From Anaerolineae bacterium (GTDB taxonomy: Bacteria; Chloroflexota; Anaerolineae; Aggregatilineales; Phototrophicaceae): DNA of 64,000 nt. Shown piece after piece: positions 1-9,227 of this stretch (positions within the stretch are counted from its first letter, which is position 1; every line of letters starts with the position of its first letter). The position numbers were made by a program, and so were the translations under genes. The notes beneath the pieces were generated by a model. The model had not been told where the DNA came from, did not search any database, and saw only the letters and a program-made list of their open reading frames with translations. The stretch is from the NCBI GenBank assembly GCA_022841825.1, contig JALHQT010000010.1:117735-181734 (forward strand), written 5' to 3'.

Positions 1-763
1 TGCCGCTGTCGGTCGTGATGGCGGTCGTGACGCCGATCACTTCGCCGTGCGAATTGAGCAGCGGACCCCCGCTGCTGCCGGGGTTGATCGCGGCATCGAA
101 CTGGATGATCGCCGGGTTGCGGAAGTCGCTCGCCGTGTCGCCCATCAGCTCTGCCGAGGGGAGCTGACGTCCCAAGCCGCTGATGATGCCGACCGTCATC
201 GAGCTGGACAAGCCGAACGGGTTGCCGATGGCGATGGCGCGTTCGCCGACATGCAGGGCGTCGCTGCTGCCAAAGACGACGGGCATCAGCCGCGAATCGG
301 GCGAGAGGACGCGCAGCACCGCCAGATCGCTGAAGACATCGCTGCCGACCAGGACGGCGTTGGCGACAAACCCATCATGAAAGGTCACGCTGATCGTGTC
401 CGCACCCTGAACGAGATGGGCGTTGGTCAGGATATGCCCGTCCCCATCCAGCACGAATCCAGAGCCGCTGGAGGTGCCCTGCTGACCCTGGTCCATGTCT
501 CCGACCGCGTCGATGTTGACCACCGAGGGCGACACACGCGCGTAAATGTTCGAGAGAACAAGGTATTCCGCGTCCGCCGCGTTGATGATGCGCTCCGGCA
601 GGTCTGTTGGCGTCGGTTGTGCAACGCGGTCGATCTGGGACGAGATCGGCAGCGCAGCAATCGGCGTTCCTGCGACTTCGCGCACGAAGGCAGTGGGCGG
701 GACTTGTGACTGACAGGCGGCAAGCAGCACGCCGATCAGGATGGTGCACACTCTTGTCGTCAC
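1..763 (-). CDS. HtrA/DegP-type trypsin-like serine protease, lipoprotein (3' end outside window)
   Basis: Extracytoplasmic quality-control protease of the trypsin fold. The GTG start at 763 follows a GGGGGAG Shine-Dalgarno. Residues 1-17 form a short lipoprotein signal ending in LLAAC, so Cys17 is probably lipidated and the protein tethered outside the membrane. A flexible stretch to about residue 70 leads into the protease domain. The catalytic triad is visible: His116 in TNAH, Asp146 in SDLAVL and Ser231 in NPGSSGGP, with the oxyanion-loop region AIGNPFG. The reading frame runs off the window edge at base 1, so any C-terminal PDZ domain cannot be seen. The family is known to cleave misfolded envelope proteins. 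The minus-strand gene has no partner inside the window. Confidence 0.93.
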   Translation of the reverse strand, partial: MTTRVCTILIGVLLAACQSQVPPTAFVREVAGTPIAALPISSQIDRVAQPTPTDLPERIINAADAEYLVLSNIYARVSPSVVNIDAVGDMDQGQQGTSSGSGFVLDGDGHILTNAHLVQGADTISVTFHDGFVANAVLVGSDVFSDLAVLRVLSPDSRLMPVVFGSSDALHVGERAIAIGNPFGLSSSMTVGIISGLGRQLPSAELMGDTASDFRNPAIIQFDAAINPGSSGGPLLNSHGEVIGVTTAITTDSG

Positions 764-928
764 AGCTCCCCCTTTTTGACCCTGTGACGGACGTTATGCG
801 TAGTGTACACCCAATCGATAAAGATTAAAAGAAAATGAGAGAAAAATAGGAATATTGTGAGATTCGCGGGGGGTGCAGTGGCGGGTGAAACGCCTCCCTG
901 CTCTGCAAGTTAAGTCAATCCAGAATAA

Positions 929-998
929 GCCGGACGGACGCCATAAATGGCGTCCCTACAGAATCGTGATTGTAGGGACGGCATTCATGCCGTCCGGC
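929..998. repeat. Inverted repeat with GGACG(C)CAT..ATGGCGTCC arms
   Basis: Two internally palindromic blocks face each other: GCCGGACGGACGCCAT and its complement-like partner ending CATGCCGTCCGGC, with GGCGTCCCTACA and TGTAGGGACGG on the inner sides. This belongs to the second dispersed palindrome family in the window (also near 15545 and 59791). It lies in the otherwise empty stretch between the hydantoinase and the protease promoter region. Confidence 0.75.
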
Positions 999-1020
999 GA
1001 AAAACAACACGGGCATCCGC

Positions 1021-2496
1021 TCAAATCACCGGCGCGTGCGTGCTGCGGGCGATGTACTGCCCACCGCCGTTGTGCCCGAACCACTGGTCGCCCTCGACCA
1101 GCTTGTTGCCGCGCTGGTAGACCACGACGGGCATCCCTGTGATCTTCATCCCCTCGAACAGGTTGTAATCACAGCGCATGTGCTGCGTCTTGGCGCTCAG
1201 GGTCTTCTTCGCCTTGGGGTCCCAGACGACGATGTCGGCATCCGCGCCGACGCTGATCGTGCCCTTACGCGGGTACATGCCGAAGATCTTCGCCGGATTG
1301 GTGCAGTTGAGTTCGACGAAGCGCATCGGCGAGATTTTGCCGCTGTTGACGCCAAGCTGCCAGACGACCATCATGCGGTCTTCGATGGCGGGCAAGCCGT
1401 TGGGGATTTTGGCGAAGTTGCCCTTGCCAAGTTCCTTGCCGGGGCGGCGATACGAGGGGTCTTGCTTCTCGTACTCGACCCAGTTCCCGCCATTGTGCTT
1501 CTTCGACCATTCCTGCCAGGGACCGACACCGCCCTCATACCAGAAATCGCAGTGGTCGGTACTGACGACCTGGAGCGTGCCATCGCGCACCGCCTGCCAG
1601 AGGATGGCGTGATGCTCGTCGTTGCGGACGGGCGGCGAGCAGACGTACTTGGCACCCTCGAAGCCCTTCGCGCCCAGGTGCTTATCGCGGGTGATGTGGA
1701 AGTACTGCACGCAGGTTTCCCCCATCACCGGGTAGCCCAGCGCGCGCCCACGCCGCAGCGCATCGACCGATTCCTGACACGTCATATGCACGACGTAGAG
1801 CGAGCAACCCGCCAGCCCCGCCATCACGACCGCGCGGTTGGTTGCTTCGCCTTCGACTTCAGGCGGGCGCGTATCGTAGTGGTAGATCGGGTCGAGCTTG
1901 CCCGCCGCGATGTGGTCGGTGATTAGCTCCTGAACGACATCGCCGTTTTCGGCATGCACCATGACGATCATGCCGTTCGCCGCCGCCTGCTTCATGGCGC
2001 GGAAGAGCGTGGTGTCATCGACCTGGAAGACATTCTTGTACGCCATGAACAGCTTGAGGCTGGTGATGCCTTCTTTCGCCATCGACGGAATTTCTTCCAG
2101 AACGTCTTCGCGCAGGTCGGTGACCGCCATGTGAAAGCCGTAGTCGATTTGCGCGGGCTTCGCCTTTTCGCGCCAGGTCCGCAGCCCGTCGTGCAGCGTG
2201 CCGCCTTTGGGCTGGATGACGAAATCGATGTGCATCGTCGTGCCGCCGAATGCCGCCGCCTTGTGCCCGGTGTCGAAGTCGTCGTTGCTATACGTGCCGC
2301 CGAATGGCAGATCGAGATGCGTATGCACGTCGATGCCGCCGGGCATGAGGTACTTGCCCTTGCAGTTGACGACCTCGTGCCCGCGCTTGGAGATGTCTTT
2401 GCCGATGAGGGTGATCACCTCGCCCTCGACCAGGACATCCGCCTGAACCATTTCGGACGCCGTGACCAGCGTCCCGCCTTTGAAGAGTGTGCCCAT
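1021..2496 (-). CDS. D-hydantoinase / dihydropyrimidinase
   Basis: Cytosolic amidohydrolase that opens cyclic diamides such as dihydropyrimidines or hydantoins. The 491-residue length fits the family. The binuclear zinc site is intact: His58 and His60 in DVHTH, Lys148 in TSLKLF (the lysine carbamylated in the family), His181 in VHAEN, His237 in VVHMT and Asp314 in STDHC. The ATG at 2496 was chosen over an in-frame start 34 codons upstream because the protein alignment-like start GTLFKGG begins there and AGGGG lies nine bases before it. The gene stands alone with no carbamoylase neighbour. An NMT1-type ABC importer lies about 16 kb away and could supply a related substrate, but that is speculation. 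Exact substrate is not readable from sequence. Confidence 0.93.
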   Translation of the reverse strand: MGTLFKGGTLVTASEMVQADVLVEGEVITLIGKDISKRGHEVVNCKGKYLMPGGIDVHTHLDLPFGGTYSNDDFDTGHKAAAFGGTTMHIDFVIQPKGGTLHDGLRTWREKAKPAQIDYGFHMAVTDLREDVLEEIPSMAKEGITSLKLFMAYKNVFQVDDTTLFRAMKQAAANGMIVMVHAENGDVVQELITDHIAAGKLDPIYHYDTRPPEVEGEATNRAVVMAGLAGCSLYVVHMTCQESVDALRRGRALGYPVMGETCVQYFHITRDKHLGAKGFEGAKYVCSPPVRNDEHHAILWQAVRDGTLQVVSTDHCDFWYEGGVGPWQEWSKKHNGGNWVEYEKQDPSYRRPGKELGKGNFAKIPNGLPAIEDRMMVVWQLGVNSGKISPMRFVELNCTNPAKIFGMYPRKGTISVGADADIVVWDPKAKKTLSAKTQHMRCDYNLFEGMKITGMPVVVYQRGNKLVEGDQWFGHNGGGQYIARSTHAPVI

Positions 2497-2640
2497 CGCA
2501 AAAACCCCTGGATGAATGCCGAGTACCGAGTAGAGTGCAAAGCGAAAGAGACTAACATGTGCTCCGTCTACTGTGACTCTTCCTGTTGACCGATGCAAGG
2601 ATGTGATACGACAGGCGAGCGAGAGAGGGTCAAACGTATT

Positions 2641-3294
2641 TCATTGAGCGCCGCCTAGCCCTGCTTCACGCGCCCGTATTGCCGCCTGCGCCCGATCAGC
2701 GACCTGAAGCTTGCTGAAGATATTCGATACATGGTTGCGTACGGTCTTCGCGCTGATGACCAGTCTTTCGGCGATTTCAATGTTGGTCTGTCCATCCGCG
2801 ATGAACGATAGGATTTCTCGTTCGCGCTCGGTCAGCTCCGGGAATAGCTCTGGGCGCGATGCTGGCTCCAGACTGGCGAAGAACTGCATCAACCGGGCGG
2901 CGATCTCCGGGCTGAACAACGACTCGCCGTTGGCGACGGCGCGCACCGCCCGCAGCAGCACGCCCTGGTCAGCGCCCTTGAGAACGTAGCCGCGCGCCCC
3001 GGCACGCATCACCGCGAAAACGGAATCGTCATCCTGGAACATCGTCAGGACGACGATCCCAATGTGGGGGCTGGTACGCAGAATCTGGCGCGTCGCCTCG
3101 ATCCCATTGAGGTCAGGCATCTGGATGTCCATCAGGATCACCTCAGGCTGGTGTTCAGCCGCCAGCTTCAAAGCCTCCCTGCCGCTGGCGGCTTCGCCGA
3201 CCACCTCGATGTCCGGGATAGAAGCCAGCAGCGACCGCAACCCGTCCCGAAACAGGGTGTGGTCATCGGCGATTAAAACGCGAATCGTATCCAT
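2641..3294 (-). CDS. Two-component response regulator, NarL/LuxR family
   Basis: DNA-binding response regulator of 217 residues. The receiver domain has the acidic pair in ADDH (residues 10-11), phosphoacceptor Asp56 in LMDIQMPD, Thr84 region and Lys106 in YVLKG. A LuxR-type helix-turn-helix follows (LTEREREILSFIADG to KTVRNHVSNIFSKL). It is cotranscribed with, and downstream of, the histidine kinase ending at 3300. Two starts are possible: ATG 3303, which overlaps the kinase stop as ATGA, or ATG 3294, which has AGGATGA as ribosome-binding site; the latter is annotated. Target genes are unknown. Confidence 0.95.
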   Translation of the reverse strand: MDTIRVLIADDHTLFRDGLRSLLASIPDIEVVGEAASGREALKLAAEHQPEVILMDIQMPDLNGIEATRQILRTSPHIGIVVLTMFQDDDSVFAVMRAGARGYVLKGADQGVLLRAVRAVANGESLFSPEIAARLMQFFASLEPASRPELFPELTEREREILSFIADGQTNIEIAERLVISAKTVRNHVSNIFSKLQVADRAQAAIRAREAGLGGAQ

Positions 3295-3299
3295 GACGG

Positions 3300-5393
3300 T
3301 CATCCTGTCGTGGCGGCATAGCTTGGCGAGAGGGGCAGACGCGCCACCACACCCGTTCCGCCCTGTGGCATTGCTTCCGCTCGACACATGCCACCCAACT
3401 CCTCCGCGCGTTCACGCATCGAGGTCAATCCGACCCCTGCCCGCAGCGCCTTGGGCAAACCGTGCCCATCATCCACGATTTCCAGGCGCAGATCGTCGAA
3501 CAGCGAAAGCCTTACCCGGCAGTGTCGTGCCCCGGCGTGACGGCTGACGTTGGTCATCGCTTCCAGGGCGATGCGATAGGCGGCGACTTCGACGGCGGCA
3601 GGCAGCGGCGGCGGGTTTTCGGGCGCTTCCAGCGTGATATGCAATCCCTGCGCCTGATTGCATGACGCGATGTGCTCCTTCAATGCGCCGACCAGTCCAA
3701 GCTCATCCAGCGCGGGCGGACGCAGGTTATAGGCGATACGCCGGATGTCCGCCAGCGCCTCCTGCATCTGCGCCTTCAGCTCGGTCGCCATCTTCCTGAC
3801 CGCGCCTGCATCCCGATCTGCCAGATTGTGGACAGCATCCAGCTTGAAAGACATCGCGGCAAGGACGGGTCCAAGTCCATCATGCAGATCGCGGCGCAGT
3901 CGGCGGCGCTCTTCTTCTCGCGTCGTCACCAGCCGCTCGCGGGAGCGCTGTAAATCCTGCGTCAGCCGCACATTGTAGGCGGCGACCCCCGCTTGCCGCG
4001 CGATGGTTTCCAGCAGGCGTCTATCGGCGTCAGAGAAGGATTCGCCGGGCGCACGGGGTGCGAGGATCAACTGTCCGATGGTCTCTGACTGATAAACCAG
4101 TGGCAGGATTTCCAGACTGCCACTGTCCCGGAGTGCAGACGCAGAGGAGCGCACATACTCGGCGGCGATGGGGAACTGCTCCCCTTCTTTCAGCGCAATC
4201 GCTGCATAAGGCAGTCTGAAGGCTTCTCCAATAGTCTCCGCAATCGTCGGGAGCACCGACTGCGAAGCCGCGACGAGCTCGAGCCGCTGTGACAGGCGGC
4301 CCAATACCGCGTAGGGGTCGTCGCGCTCGCCATACATCAATCGATTGACGTCGCGCTGCAAGCGTTCTCGCAGCGGTTGAAAGGAGACGGCGACGATGCC
4401 CGTTCCCAGAAGCGAGACGGGAAGACTCCCGCCTGCTTGAAGCAGTGTCCCCAACCCACCGACTATGACGATATAGGTGCCGACCACGATGGCGGTCAGT
4501 GTCCCGTAGACCAACGCCCGATTGACGAGGATGTGAATATCCCACAAGCGGTAACGCAGGATGGCGACTCCGGTGGCGAGGACGATGCCGACAAGCGTCA
4601 GATCGGTGGCAACGATGCTCAGCTCCTGAGTCATCGGATTGTCGGGCGAGATGAGCCAGGGAATGCCGCCCAGAATATTGCCGACAACGACAATAACCCC
4701 CGCGATCGCTAGCCCCTTCAACTGCGCCCGTTCTATGCCAACCGCTTTGCGAAAGCGGACGACGATGGATGCAATAGAGCCGAAAATGCCCACCAGAAGA
4801 AAGGGAGCCACGAGTGTCATCAGCGCGTTCATTACCCCTGCGCTGCCTGGAATTCCATAAGGGTTGGATGCCGGAATCGCCAGCGCTTCGAGCGATCCGG
4901 GGTAGAAAGCCATAATGAACGTATATGCAGCAATGCCTAGCCCCGCTGCCCAGGCGACGGCTCGCCAGCGCGGAGACAGGACTTTCCCGTCAGGGAACAG
5001 AAGCAGGGTAAACGTGATGGGGAGCAGCGCGTTCGGAATCCATATCCAGATGCTAAACCAGCGCGCCAATGCCTCGCCGGGCATCGGCATGACAAGTTCG
5101 CTGTAGAGCGCATAGCCCGCCGACAGCATGTTCAACGCGCTCAAGAACCCAATGACGCAGAAAATCCAGCCGATGGGATTGCGCGGATGACGCGAAGCGA
5201 CCAGCGCGCCGACCACGCCGTAGGTCAGGGTCAGCAGAGGGGTAAAGAATTGGTGGCTGAAGGTCACGCCGCGTCCACTGACGGTCAGCGCCAGGATGCT
5301 GATGACCAGTCCGGTCATGACTATCAAGACGGACAGCCCCGCGATTGACCAGGACAGGGGTCGGGCAGTTTTCTCGCTCACAAGAGTTTTCAT
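3300..5393 (-). CDS. Membrane sensor histidine kinase, NarX/LiaS-like (HisKA_3)
   Basis: Partner kinase of the LuxR-type regulator. The N-terminal half (to about residue 300) has multiple hydrophobic segments including the NPIGWIF motif seen in many Chloroflexota and Actinobacteria membrane kinases. A GAF-like region follows (about 350-480). The dimerisation domain has the phosphoacceptor His504 in RRDLHDGLGP, and the ATPase domain has the N box TNVSRHAGA, G1 box VDDGHGLP and a G2-like GVGLTSMRERAEELGG. Length is 697 residues. The stop overlaps the regulator start region, which indicates one operon. The stimulus cannot be inferred; membrane or envelope signals are typical for this class. Confidence 0.93.
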   Translation of the reverse strand: MKTLVSEKTARPLSWSIAGLSVLIVMTGLVISILALTVSGRGVTFSHQFFTPLLTLTYGVVGALVASRHPRNPIGWIFCVIGFLSALNMLSAGYALYSELVMPMPGEALARWFSIWIWIPNALLPITFTLLLFPDGKVLSPRWRAVAWAAGLGIAAYTFIMAFYPGSLEALAIPASNPYGIPGSAGVMNALMTLVAPFLLVGIFGSIASIVVRFRKAVGIERAQLKGLAIAGVIVVVGNILGGIPWLISPDNPMTQELSIVATDLTLVGIVLATGVAILRYRLWDIHILVNRALVYGTLTAIVVGTYIVIVGGLGTLLQAGGSLPVSLLGTGIVAVSFQPLRERLQRDVNRLMYGERDDPYAVLGRLSQRLELVAASQSVLPTIAETIGEAFRLPYAAIALKEGEQFPIAAEYVRSSASALRDSGSLEILPLVYQSETIGQLILAPRAPGESFSDADRRLLETIARQAGVAAYNVRLTQDLQRSRERLVTTREEERRRLRRDLHDGLGPVLAAMSFKLDAVHNLADRDAGAVRKMATELKAQMQEALADIRRIAYNLRPPALDELGLVGALKEHIASCNQAQGLHITLEAPENPPPLPAAVEVAAYRIALEAMTNVSRHAGARHCRVRLSLFDDLRLEIVDDGHGLPKALRAGVGLTSMRERAEELGGMCRAEAMPQGGTGVVARLPLSPSYAATTG

Positions 5394-5431
5394 TCCGAAT
5401 CTTTTCGCATCGATGTGTATGCACTATCGTA

Positions 5432-5893
5432 TCATGAGCGGTTGGTTGATGGCATGAGGGGGTTACGAACGCCTCTCTTCTCCAGGGCATTTTTGATGTG
5501 CGCCATATTCTGCTTCTCGGCGCGCTTCAATTGCCGAAGAATTATCGGAAAGAATAACTGCATCAATCCACGAGGACGAACATCGAAACGTGATGCTACC
5601 AGGGTTGCGTTTCCCTGCGATGTGAGCGTAATGTCAAAAACAACAGTGAGTGGCCCGCCGTTCGAGTAAGCCCAGCGGTGGGGGCGCTCGAACCGTATGC
5701 ATTCAACCTCGATCAGTTTGCTTTGCTTCCATTTAGCAAGAAACTTGGTCCCAACACCGATTGGGTCATCGGTTATCTTCGCCATTGACTGCACGTCGGG
5801 GTTCCATTCCAGTTCGTTGCGCAGGTCAACCAGATAATCGAATACCTCTTCAGGCGAGCGGTCAATCTGAACGCTATTCTCAATGACTGCCAT
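5432..5893 (-). CDS. SRPBCC superfamily protein (polyketide cyclase/dehydrase-like)
   Basis: A 153-residue soluble START-like protein with a hydrophobic ligand cavity expected from its fold. The N-terminal pattern IENSVQIDRSPEEVFDYLVD and the EWNPDVQSM turn are typical of SRPBCC proteins. AGGAG lies seven bases before the ATG. It sits just upstream of the kinase gene on the same strand, but the distance and separate ribosome-binding site leave it open whether they share a transcript. The ligand is unknown; many family members act in lipid or aromatic metabolism or as stress proteins. Confidence 0.85.
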   Translation of the reverse strand: MAVIENSVQIDRSPEEVFDYLVDLRNELEWNPDVQSMAKITDDPIGVGTKFLAKWKQSKLIEVECIRFERPHRWAYSNGGPLTVVFDITLTSQGNATLVASRFDVRPRGLMQLFFPIILRQLKRAEKQNMAHIKNALEKRGVRNPLMPSTNRS

Positions 5894-5931
5894 ATCAAAT
5901 CTCCTTGAAACGGATCAAATGCCTCGAATAG

Positions 5932-6573
5932 TCACCTCACCAACAGCGCGACCCCAATGATGAGCGGCGCTACATGGTGGAGTACGGGAAAGTAGATGTC
6001 AGGCGGACGCACCACGACCATGACCAGCAGCCACCCTAAACTCCAAATCACCGTCCCCCATCCCACCCAATCCGCCACCAGTCCGGTTCGCAGCAGTGCC
6101 GCTCCAAAAGCTGCCTGAGCCAGAAACGCCAGGATGACGTACAGCACGATCTGCGGGTAAATCCAGTCACGTTTGGCGACATAGGCGGTTTCGGCAACGA
6201 TTACAACTAACGCGCCGACGAGATACGTCATCATGCCCAATCGTGACAGCACAGGCTCGCCCGCAGCGCGCAGCATGTCCTCCAGCAGCGCCAGACCAAG
6301 CACTGTTGTGAGAACTGCAGCGATGACGAAGCCCCGTTCCCAGAGCAAATGAGCAGAGGTCTCGGCGATCTGCCACTTCAAGAACGCTCTGCCCGTGAAG
6401 AGCGCGCCGCCGAAAATAAACACGACAAAACACAGGACAAGCAGGCTGGCGGCAAGGGTGCGTGTCGATAAACCCTGAGCGACAAGCGCCCTCAGGAGCG
6501 CCAAGCCGGCTCCGATGGCGATGAGGCTGGTGAGTGTAAGAGTTCCAGTCCGCGAGGCAAGCCAGGTTAACAT
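5932..6573 (-). CDS. Integral membrane protein of unknown function
   Basis: I do not recognise the family. The 213 residues are almost entirely hydrophobic with about six to seven predicted membrane spans, starting with LTLTSLIAIGAGLALLRALV. A few charged residues occur in loops (AKRDW, RPPD). A clear GAGGAG site precedes the ATG. It lies between the SRPBCC gene and a propeller protein, all on the minus strand. No catalytic motif is visible. Confidence 0.75.
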   Translation of the reverse strand: MLTWLASRTGTLTLTSLIAIGAGLALLRALVAQGLSTRTLAASLLVLCFVVFIFGGALFTGRAFLKWQIAETSAHLLWERGFVIAAVLTTVLGLALLEDMLRAAGEPVLSRLGMMTYLVGALVVIVAETAYVAKRDWIYPQIVLYVILAFLAQAAFGAALLRTGLVADWVGWGTVIWSLGWLLVMVVVRPPDIYFPVLHHVAPLIIGVALLVR

Positions 6574-6600
6574 GCGATTTCTCCTCTCGCTCTACAGTCA

Positions 6601-7593
6601 TTACAGCATGATCATCGCCGTCCAGATACTTCCCAGGTTGACGGGGAGCTGCTGCCAGTGATCGCCGTAATCCGTCGTGTGCCAGACATCGCCGTTGCTT
6701 AATCCGGCAACCAGGTGTCCGGGCGCTGCGGGATCGGTGAGAAGCGCATAGGGCATATGGTTCAACGGCTGCGGCAAGCCGCCGTTCAGCTTTTCCCACC
6801 GGTCGCCGCCCATCGAGCGGAAGATGTACGCTTGGGCATTGTCCCCACTATGCGCCTTCATGGGACCGGGTGACAGGGAGACATACATCACTTCCGGGCG
6901 CGCAGGGTCTGCTGCCGCTGCCCAACCGTAGTGGCGATCAAGCCCCTGCTTGATCTGCGCCCAGGTGTTTCCGGCATCGCGGCTGAAGGCGACGCCCGCG
7001 CCCGTTCCGCCACCCTCGTAGACCCAATCGCTATTCGTGGCATGAAACCTGATCGAATGGCAGTCGCGCAACGCGCCCTTGCGGTGATCCTGCCAGGTTT
7101 TGCCACCGTCCGCGCTGCGGACGACCGAACCAAACTCCACCCCGACCAAGATCACATCCGGGTTTGTGGGCGAGGGTGCAATGCCCTGCACGTACGCCGT
7201 GAATGGCTTCTCGGCAGGCGAGAACCACCACAAGCGCCGCATCTTGCGGAACGACTCAAGCGCTGTCCACTGCTGACCGCCGTCGCGTGAGACGTAAATC
7301 ATCGGCGGCTTGGTTCCGGCGAAAATCAAACCGGGCTGCGCCGGACTGACGGCGATGGATTTGACGATTTGCCCCTCCATCCCCGCAGGCTGCCACGTTC
7401 TGCCCCGGTCATCCGACCGCAGCACGCCACTGCCCTCTGTCCCGGCGTAGACGACGTTCGGGTTGTGCGGATCAGCAGCGAGGCAGCGCACGTTCGTGCC
7501 TTCGAGCAAGAATTCGACTGACCACTGCCCATTCCCACCACATTCCGCGCGTGCCAGCCGGCTGCCGTTGGTTGAGAGGAAAATCCTGTTCAT
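6601..7593 (-). CDS. YCF48/BNR-type beta-propeller protein
   Basis: A 330-residue repeat protein with several Asp-box (BNR) motifs of the form SxDxGxTW: SDDRGRTW, SRDGGQQW, SADGGKTW, SRDAGNTW and TTDYGDHW. Such motifs form the blades of sialidase- and YCF48-like propellers. No signal peptide is seen, so it may be cytosolic. The ATG at 7593 was preferred to a TTG nine codons upstream because GAGG lies eight bases before it. The c-type cytochrome gene ends 30 bases upstream on the same strand, so the two are probably cotranscribed. A ligand or enzymatic function cannot be assigned. Confidence 0.85.
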   Translation of the reverse strand: MNRIFLSTNGSRLARAECGGNGQWSVEFLLEGTNVRCLAADPHNPNVVYAGTEGSGVLRSDDRGRTWQPAGMEGQIVKSIAVSPAQPGLIFAGTKPPMIYVSRDGGQQWTALESFRKMRRLWWFSPAEKPFTAYVQGIAPSPTNPDVILVGVEFGSVVRSADGGKTWQDHRKGALRDCHSIRFHATNSDWVYEGGGTGAGVAFSRDAGNTWAQIKQGLDRHYGWAAAADPARPEVMYVSLSPGPMKAHSGDNAQAYIFRSMGGDRWEKLNGGLPQPLNHMPYALLTDPAAPGHLVAGLSNGDVWHTTDYGDHWQQLPVNLGSIWTAMIML

Positions 7594-7623
7594 CTTCACT
7601 GCCTCTAGAGAATCGGACAAAAC

Positions 7624-8013
7624 CTACAGGGTGAGCAGATACGCGATCAGGTCTTCAATGTCTTGTTCCGTAAGATGTGTGCGGTAGTCGGGATACATGA
7701 TGTCCCGATAACCAGAGACAACGTAGCTGTGCGGTTCCAGGATGCTTTGGCGTAGGTATTCCGCTGCGTCCATCCCGACCACCCGCGTCCCGGCGCGTTC
7801 AGCGATCCCGGCGAGAGACGGACCGATACTGAAGCCATACTGACCCGTTACGGTGTGATGGCAGGTCGAACACGCTGGCGCATCCGCCCACCCCTGCGTA
7901 AAGATTTGTGCGCCGCGCTCAGCATCGCCGGATGCAGCGGCGGATAGGACGGACAAGGGGGTGCATCGGGCAAGCAGGAGAGCAACACACAGAGAGATGA
8001 CGATGTTGATCAT
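7624..8013 (-). CDS. Small c-type cytochrome, probable lipoprotein
   Basis: A 129-residue monoheme cytochrome c. Residues 1-17 form a signal peptide ending LLLARC, a plausible lipobox. The heme-binding motif CSTCH is at about residues 49-53, and a Met in DIMYPDY near the C terminus is the likely axial ligand. The family transfers electrons at the outer face of the membrane. It lies directly upstream of a BNR-repeat propeller on the same strand. The redox partner is not identifiable here. Confidence 0.9.
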   Translation of the reverse strand: MINIVISLCVALLLARCTPLSVLSAAASGDAERGAQIFTQGWADAPACSTCHHTVTGQYGFSIGPSLAGIAERAGTRVVGMDAAEYLRQSILEPHSYVVSGYRDIMYPDYRTHLTEQDIEDLIAYLLTL

Positions 8014-8086
8014 CGCTGTTCTTCTTGTCCGGCGGGCGCATCCACGAGAGCAGATGTGCCCGCCTCAATCACCTATGTGCGGTGGA

Positions 8087-9121
8087 CTACATCGCCAACC
8101 GGAGGACACCGCCGGTCATGCCGGGCGCGAAAGCAATCGTGCCGAAGCTGACGTAGAGCGCGCCGTCCGCGTCCATCGCCAGCGCGAAGGGCGTAGGGAT
8201 TCCCTCCGCGATGGGGGTCGCGCCATCCGTACTCACGGCGACCACGTTGCCGGGACCAGGACCCTGCTCGCCAAACAGGAACAACTGCACCGCATAGAGG
8301 GTGTCGCCCGCCAGCAGGATGTCCGTCACGGCAGTCAGACCGGAGAAGGTTTCGACCAGTTCACCCTCTGACCAGTGCTCGATCTTGCCTGCGCCGGGCG
8401 CAATCCCTTCACCCAGGAAGCCGATATAGAAGCTGCCATCCTCAGCGATTTCAATCGAGGTCGGCACGTCGTTCCCCCACGCCTCCACCGTCGCCAGCCC
8501 GTCTGCTTCCGTCCACGACAGCAGCGCGTTCATGCCCGCGTTCACGATGTAGAGTGTGCCATCCGCGCCCCAGGCAATATCGGCGACGTTGGTATCGTAG
8601 CCACGACCGTCGGGGTCGTTTTCAGCCTCGAAGCGGTTCAGGTTGATGACATTCTTGACGACCAACGTTGCAGCGTCGTATTCAACAATCGAGTCAGCCC
8701 AGTACGCACCGGTATTCCCTGCGCCCGTGCCGCTGAACAGCAACCAGAGCGAGTCGCCATTCGGAATGATGCGGTACACCCCACCTGTTTCCATGGGAAA
8801 GGCGTAGCTGGGAAGACCGACAATGCGGTCAGACGCGCTACCATCCGGCGCAATCGAGATGACCCGCCCGGTCAAGCCCGCATTCACGGGCGCTACCCCC
8901 TCCGGTCCGGGCAGGGTGAACGAGGCTTCCCCGCCTGTGCCAGCGACGGCCACCAGCAGATTGCCGTCCGCATCAAATGCAAGCCCGCGCGGCGCACCCA
9001 GGTCGCCGACGACCAGCTCGCCCGGCAGCGGCGGCATCCCCTCCTGCGCCATTGCTGGCACCACACTCACCAGAACCAACATCAAGCCAACAACGAACTT
9101 TAGAGACCTTTGCGTGAACAT
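8087..9121 (-). CDS. Secreted ScyD/ScyE-like beta-propeller protein
   Basis: A 344-residue secreted protein. A signal peptide (residues 1-25, ending PAMAQ) precedes NHL-like propeller repeats with recurring LAFDADGNLLVA, ISIAPDG, IAWGADGTLYIVNAG and LAMDADGALYVSFG motifs. This is the pattern of the ScyD/ScyE family, named after scytonemin-cluster proteins of cyanobacteria but widespread elsewhere without that pathway. The ATG at 9121 has GGAGGA five bases upstream. No scytonemin genes are nearby, so the pathway name should not be transferred. Confidence 0.88.
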   Translation of the reverse strand: MFTQRSLKFVVGLMLVLVSVVPAMAQEGMPPLPGELVVGDLGAPRGLAFDADGNLLVAVAGTGGEASFTLPGPEGVAPVNAGLTGRVISIAPDGSASDRIVGLPSYAFPMETGGVYRIIPNGDSLWLLFSGTGAGNTGAYWADSIVEYDAATLVVKNVINLNRFEAENDPDGRGYDTNVADIAWGADGTLYIVNAGMNALLSWTEADGLATVEAWGNDVPTSIEIAEDGSFYIGFLGEGIAPGAGKIEHWSEGELVETFSGLTAVTDILLAGDTLYAVQLFLFGEQGPGPGNVVAVSTDGATPIAEGIPTPFALAMDADGALYVSFGTIAFAPGMTGGVLRLAM

Positions 9122-9227
9122 ACTTCCTCCTAGTAGATGCTGTCCCATATCATGGGGTAATTACGAAGGTACGATTAATCTAGTGGCAGTCTGGAGCATC
9201 AATCCTCCATGGATGGTGCTTGGCTGT

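Noticed and set aside
1036..1926. Open frame antisense to the hydantoinase
   Set aside because: Shadow of a well-supported gene. It has no domain pattern, and the sense-strand zinc-site motifs are complete.
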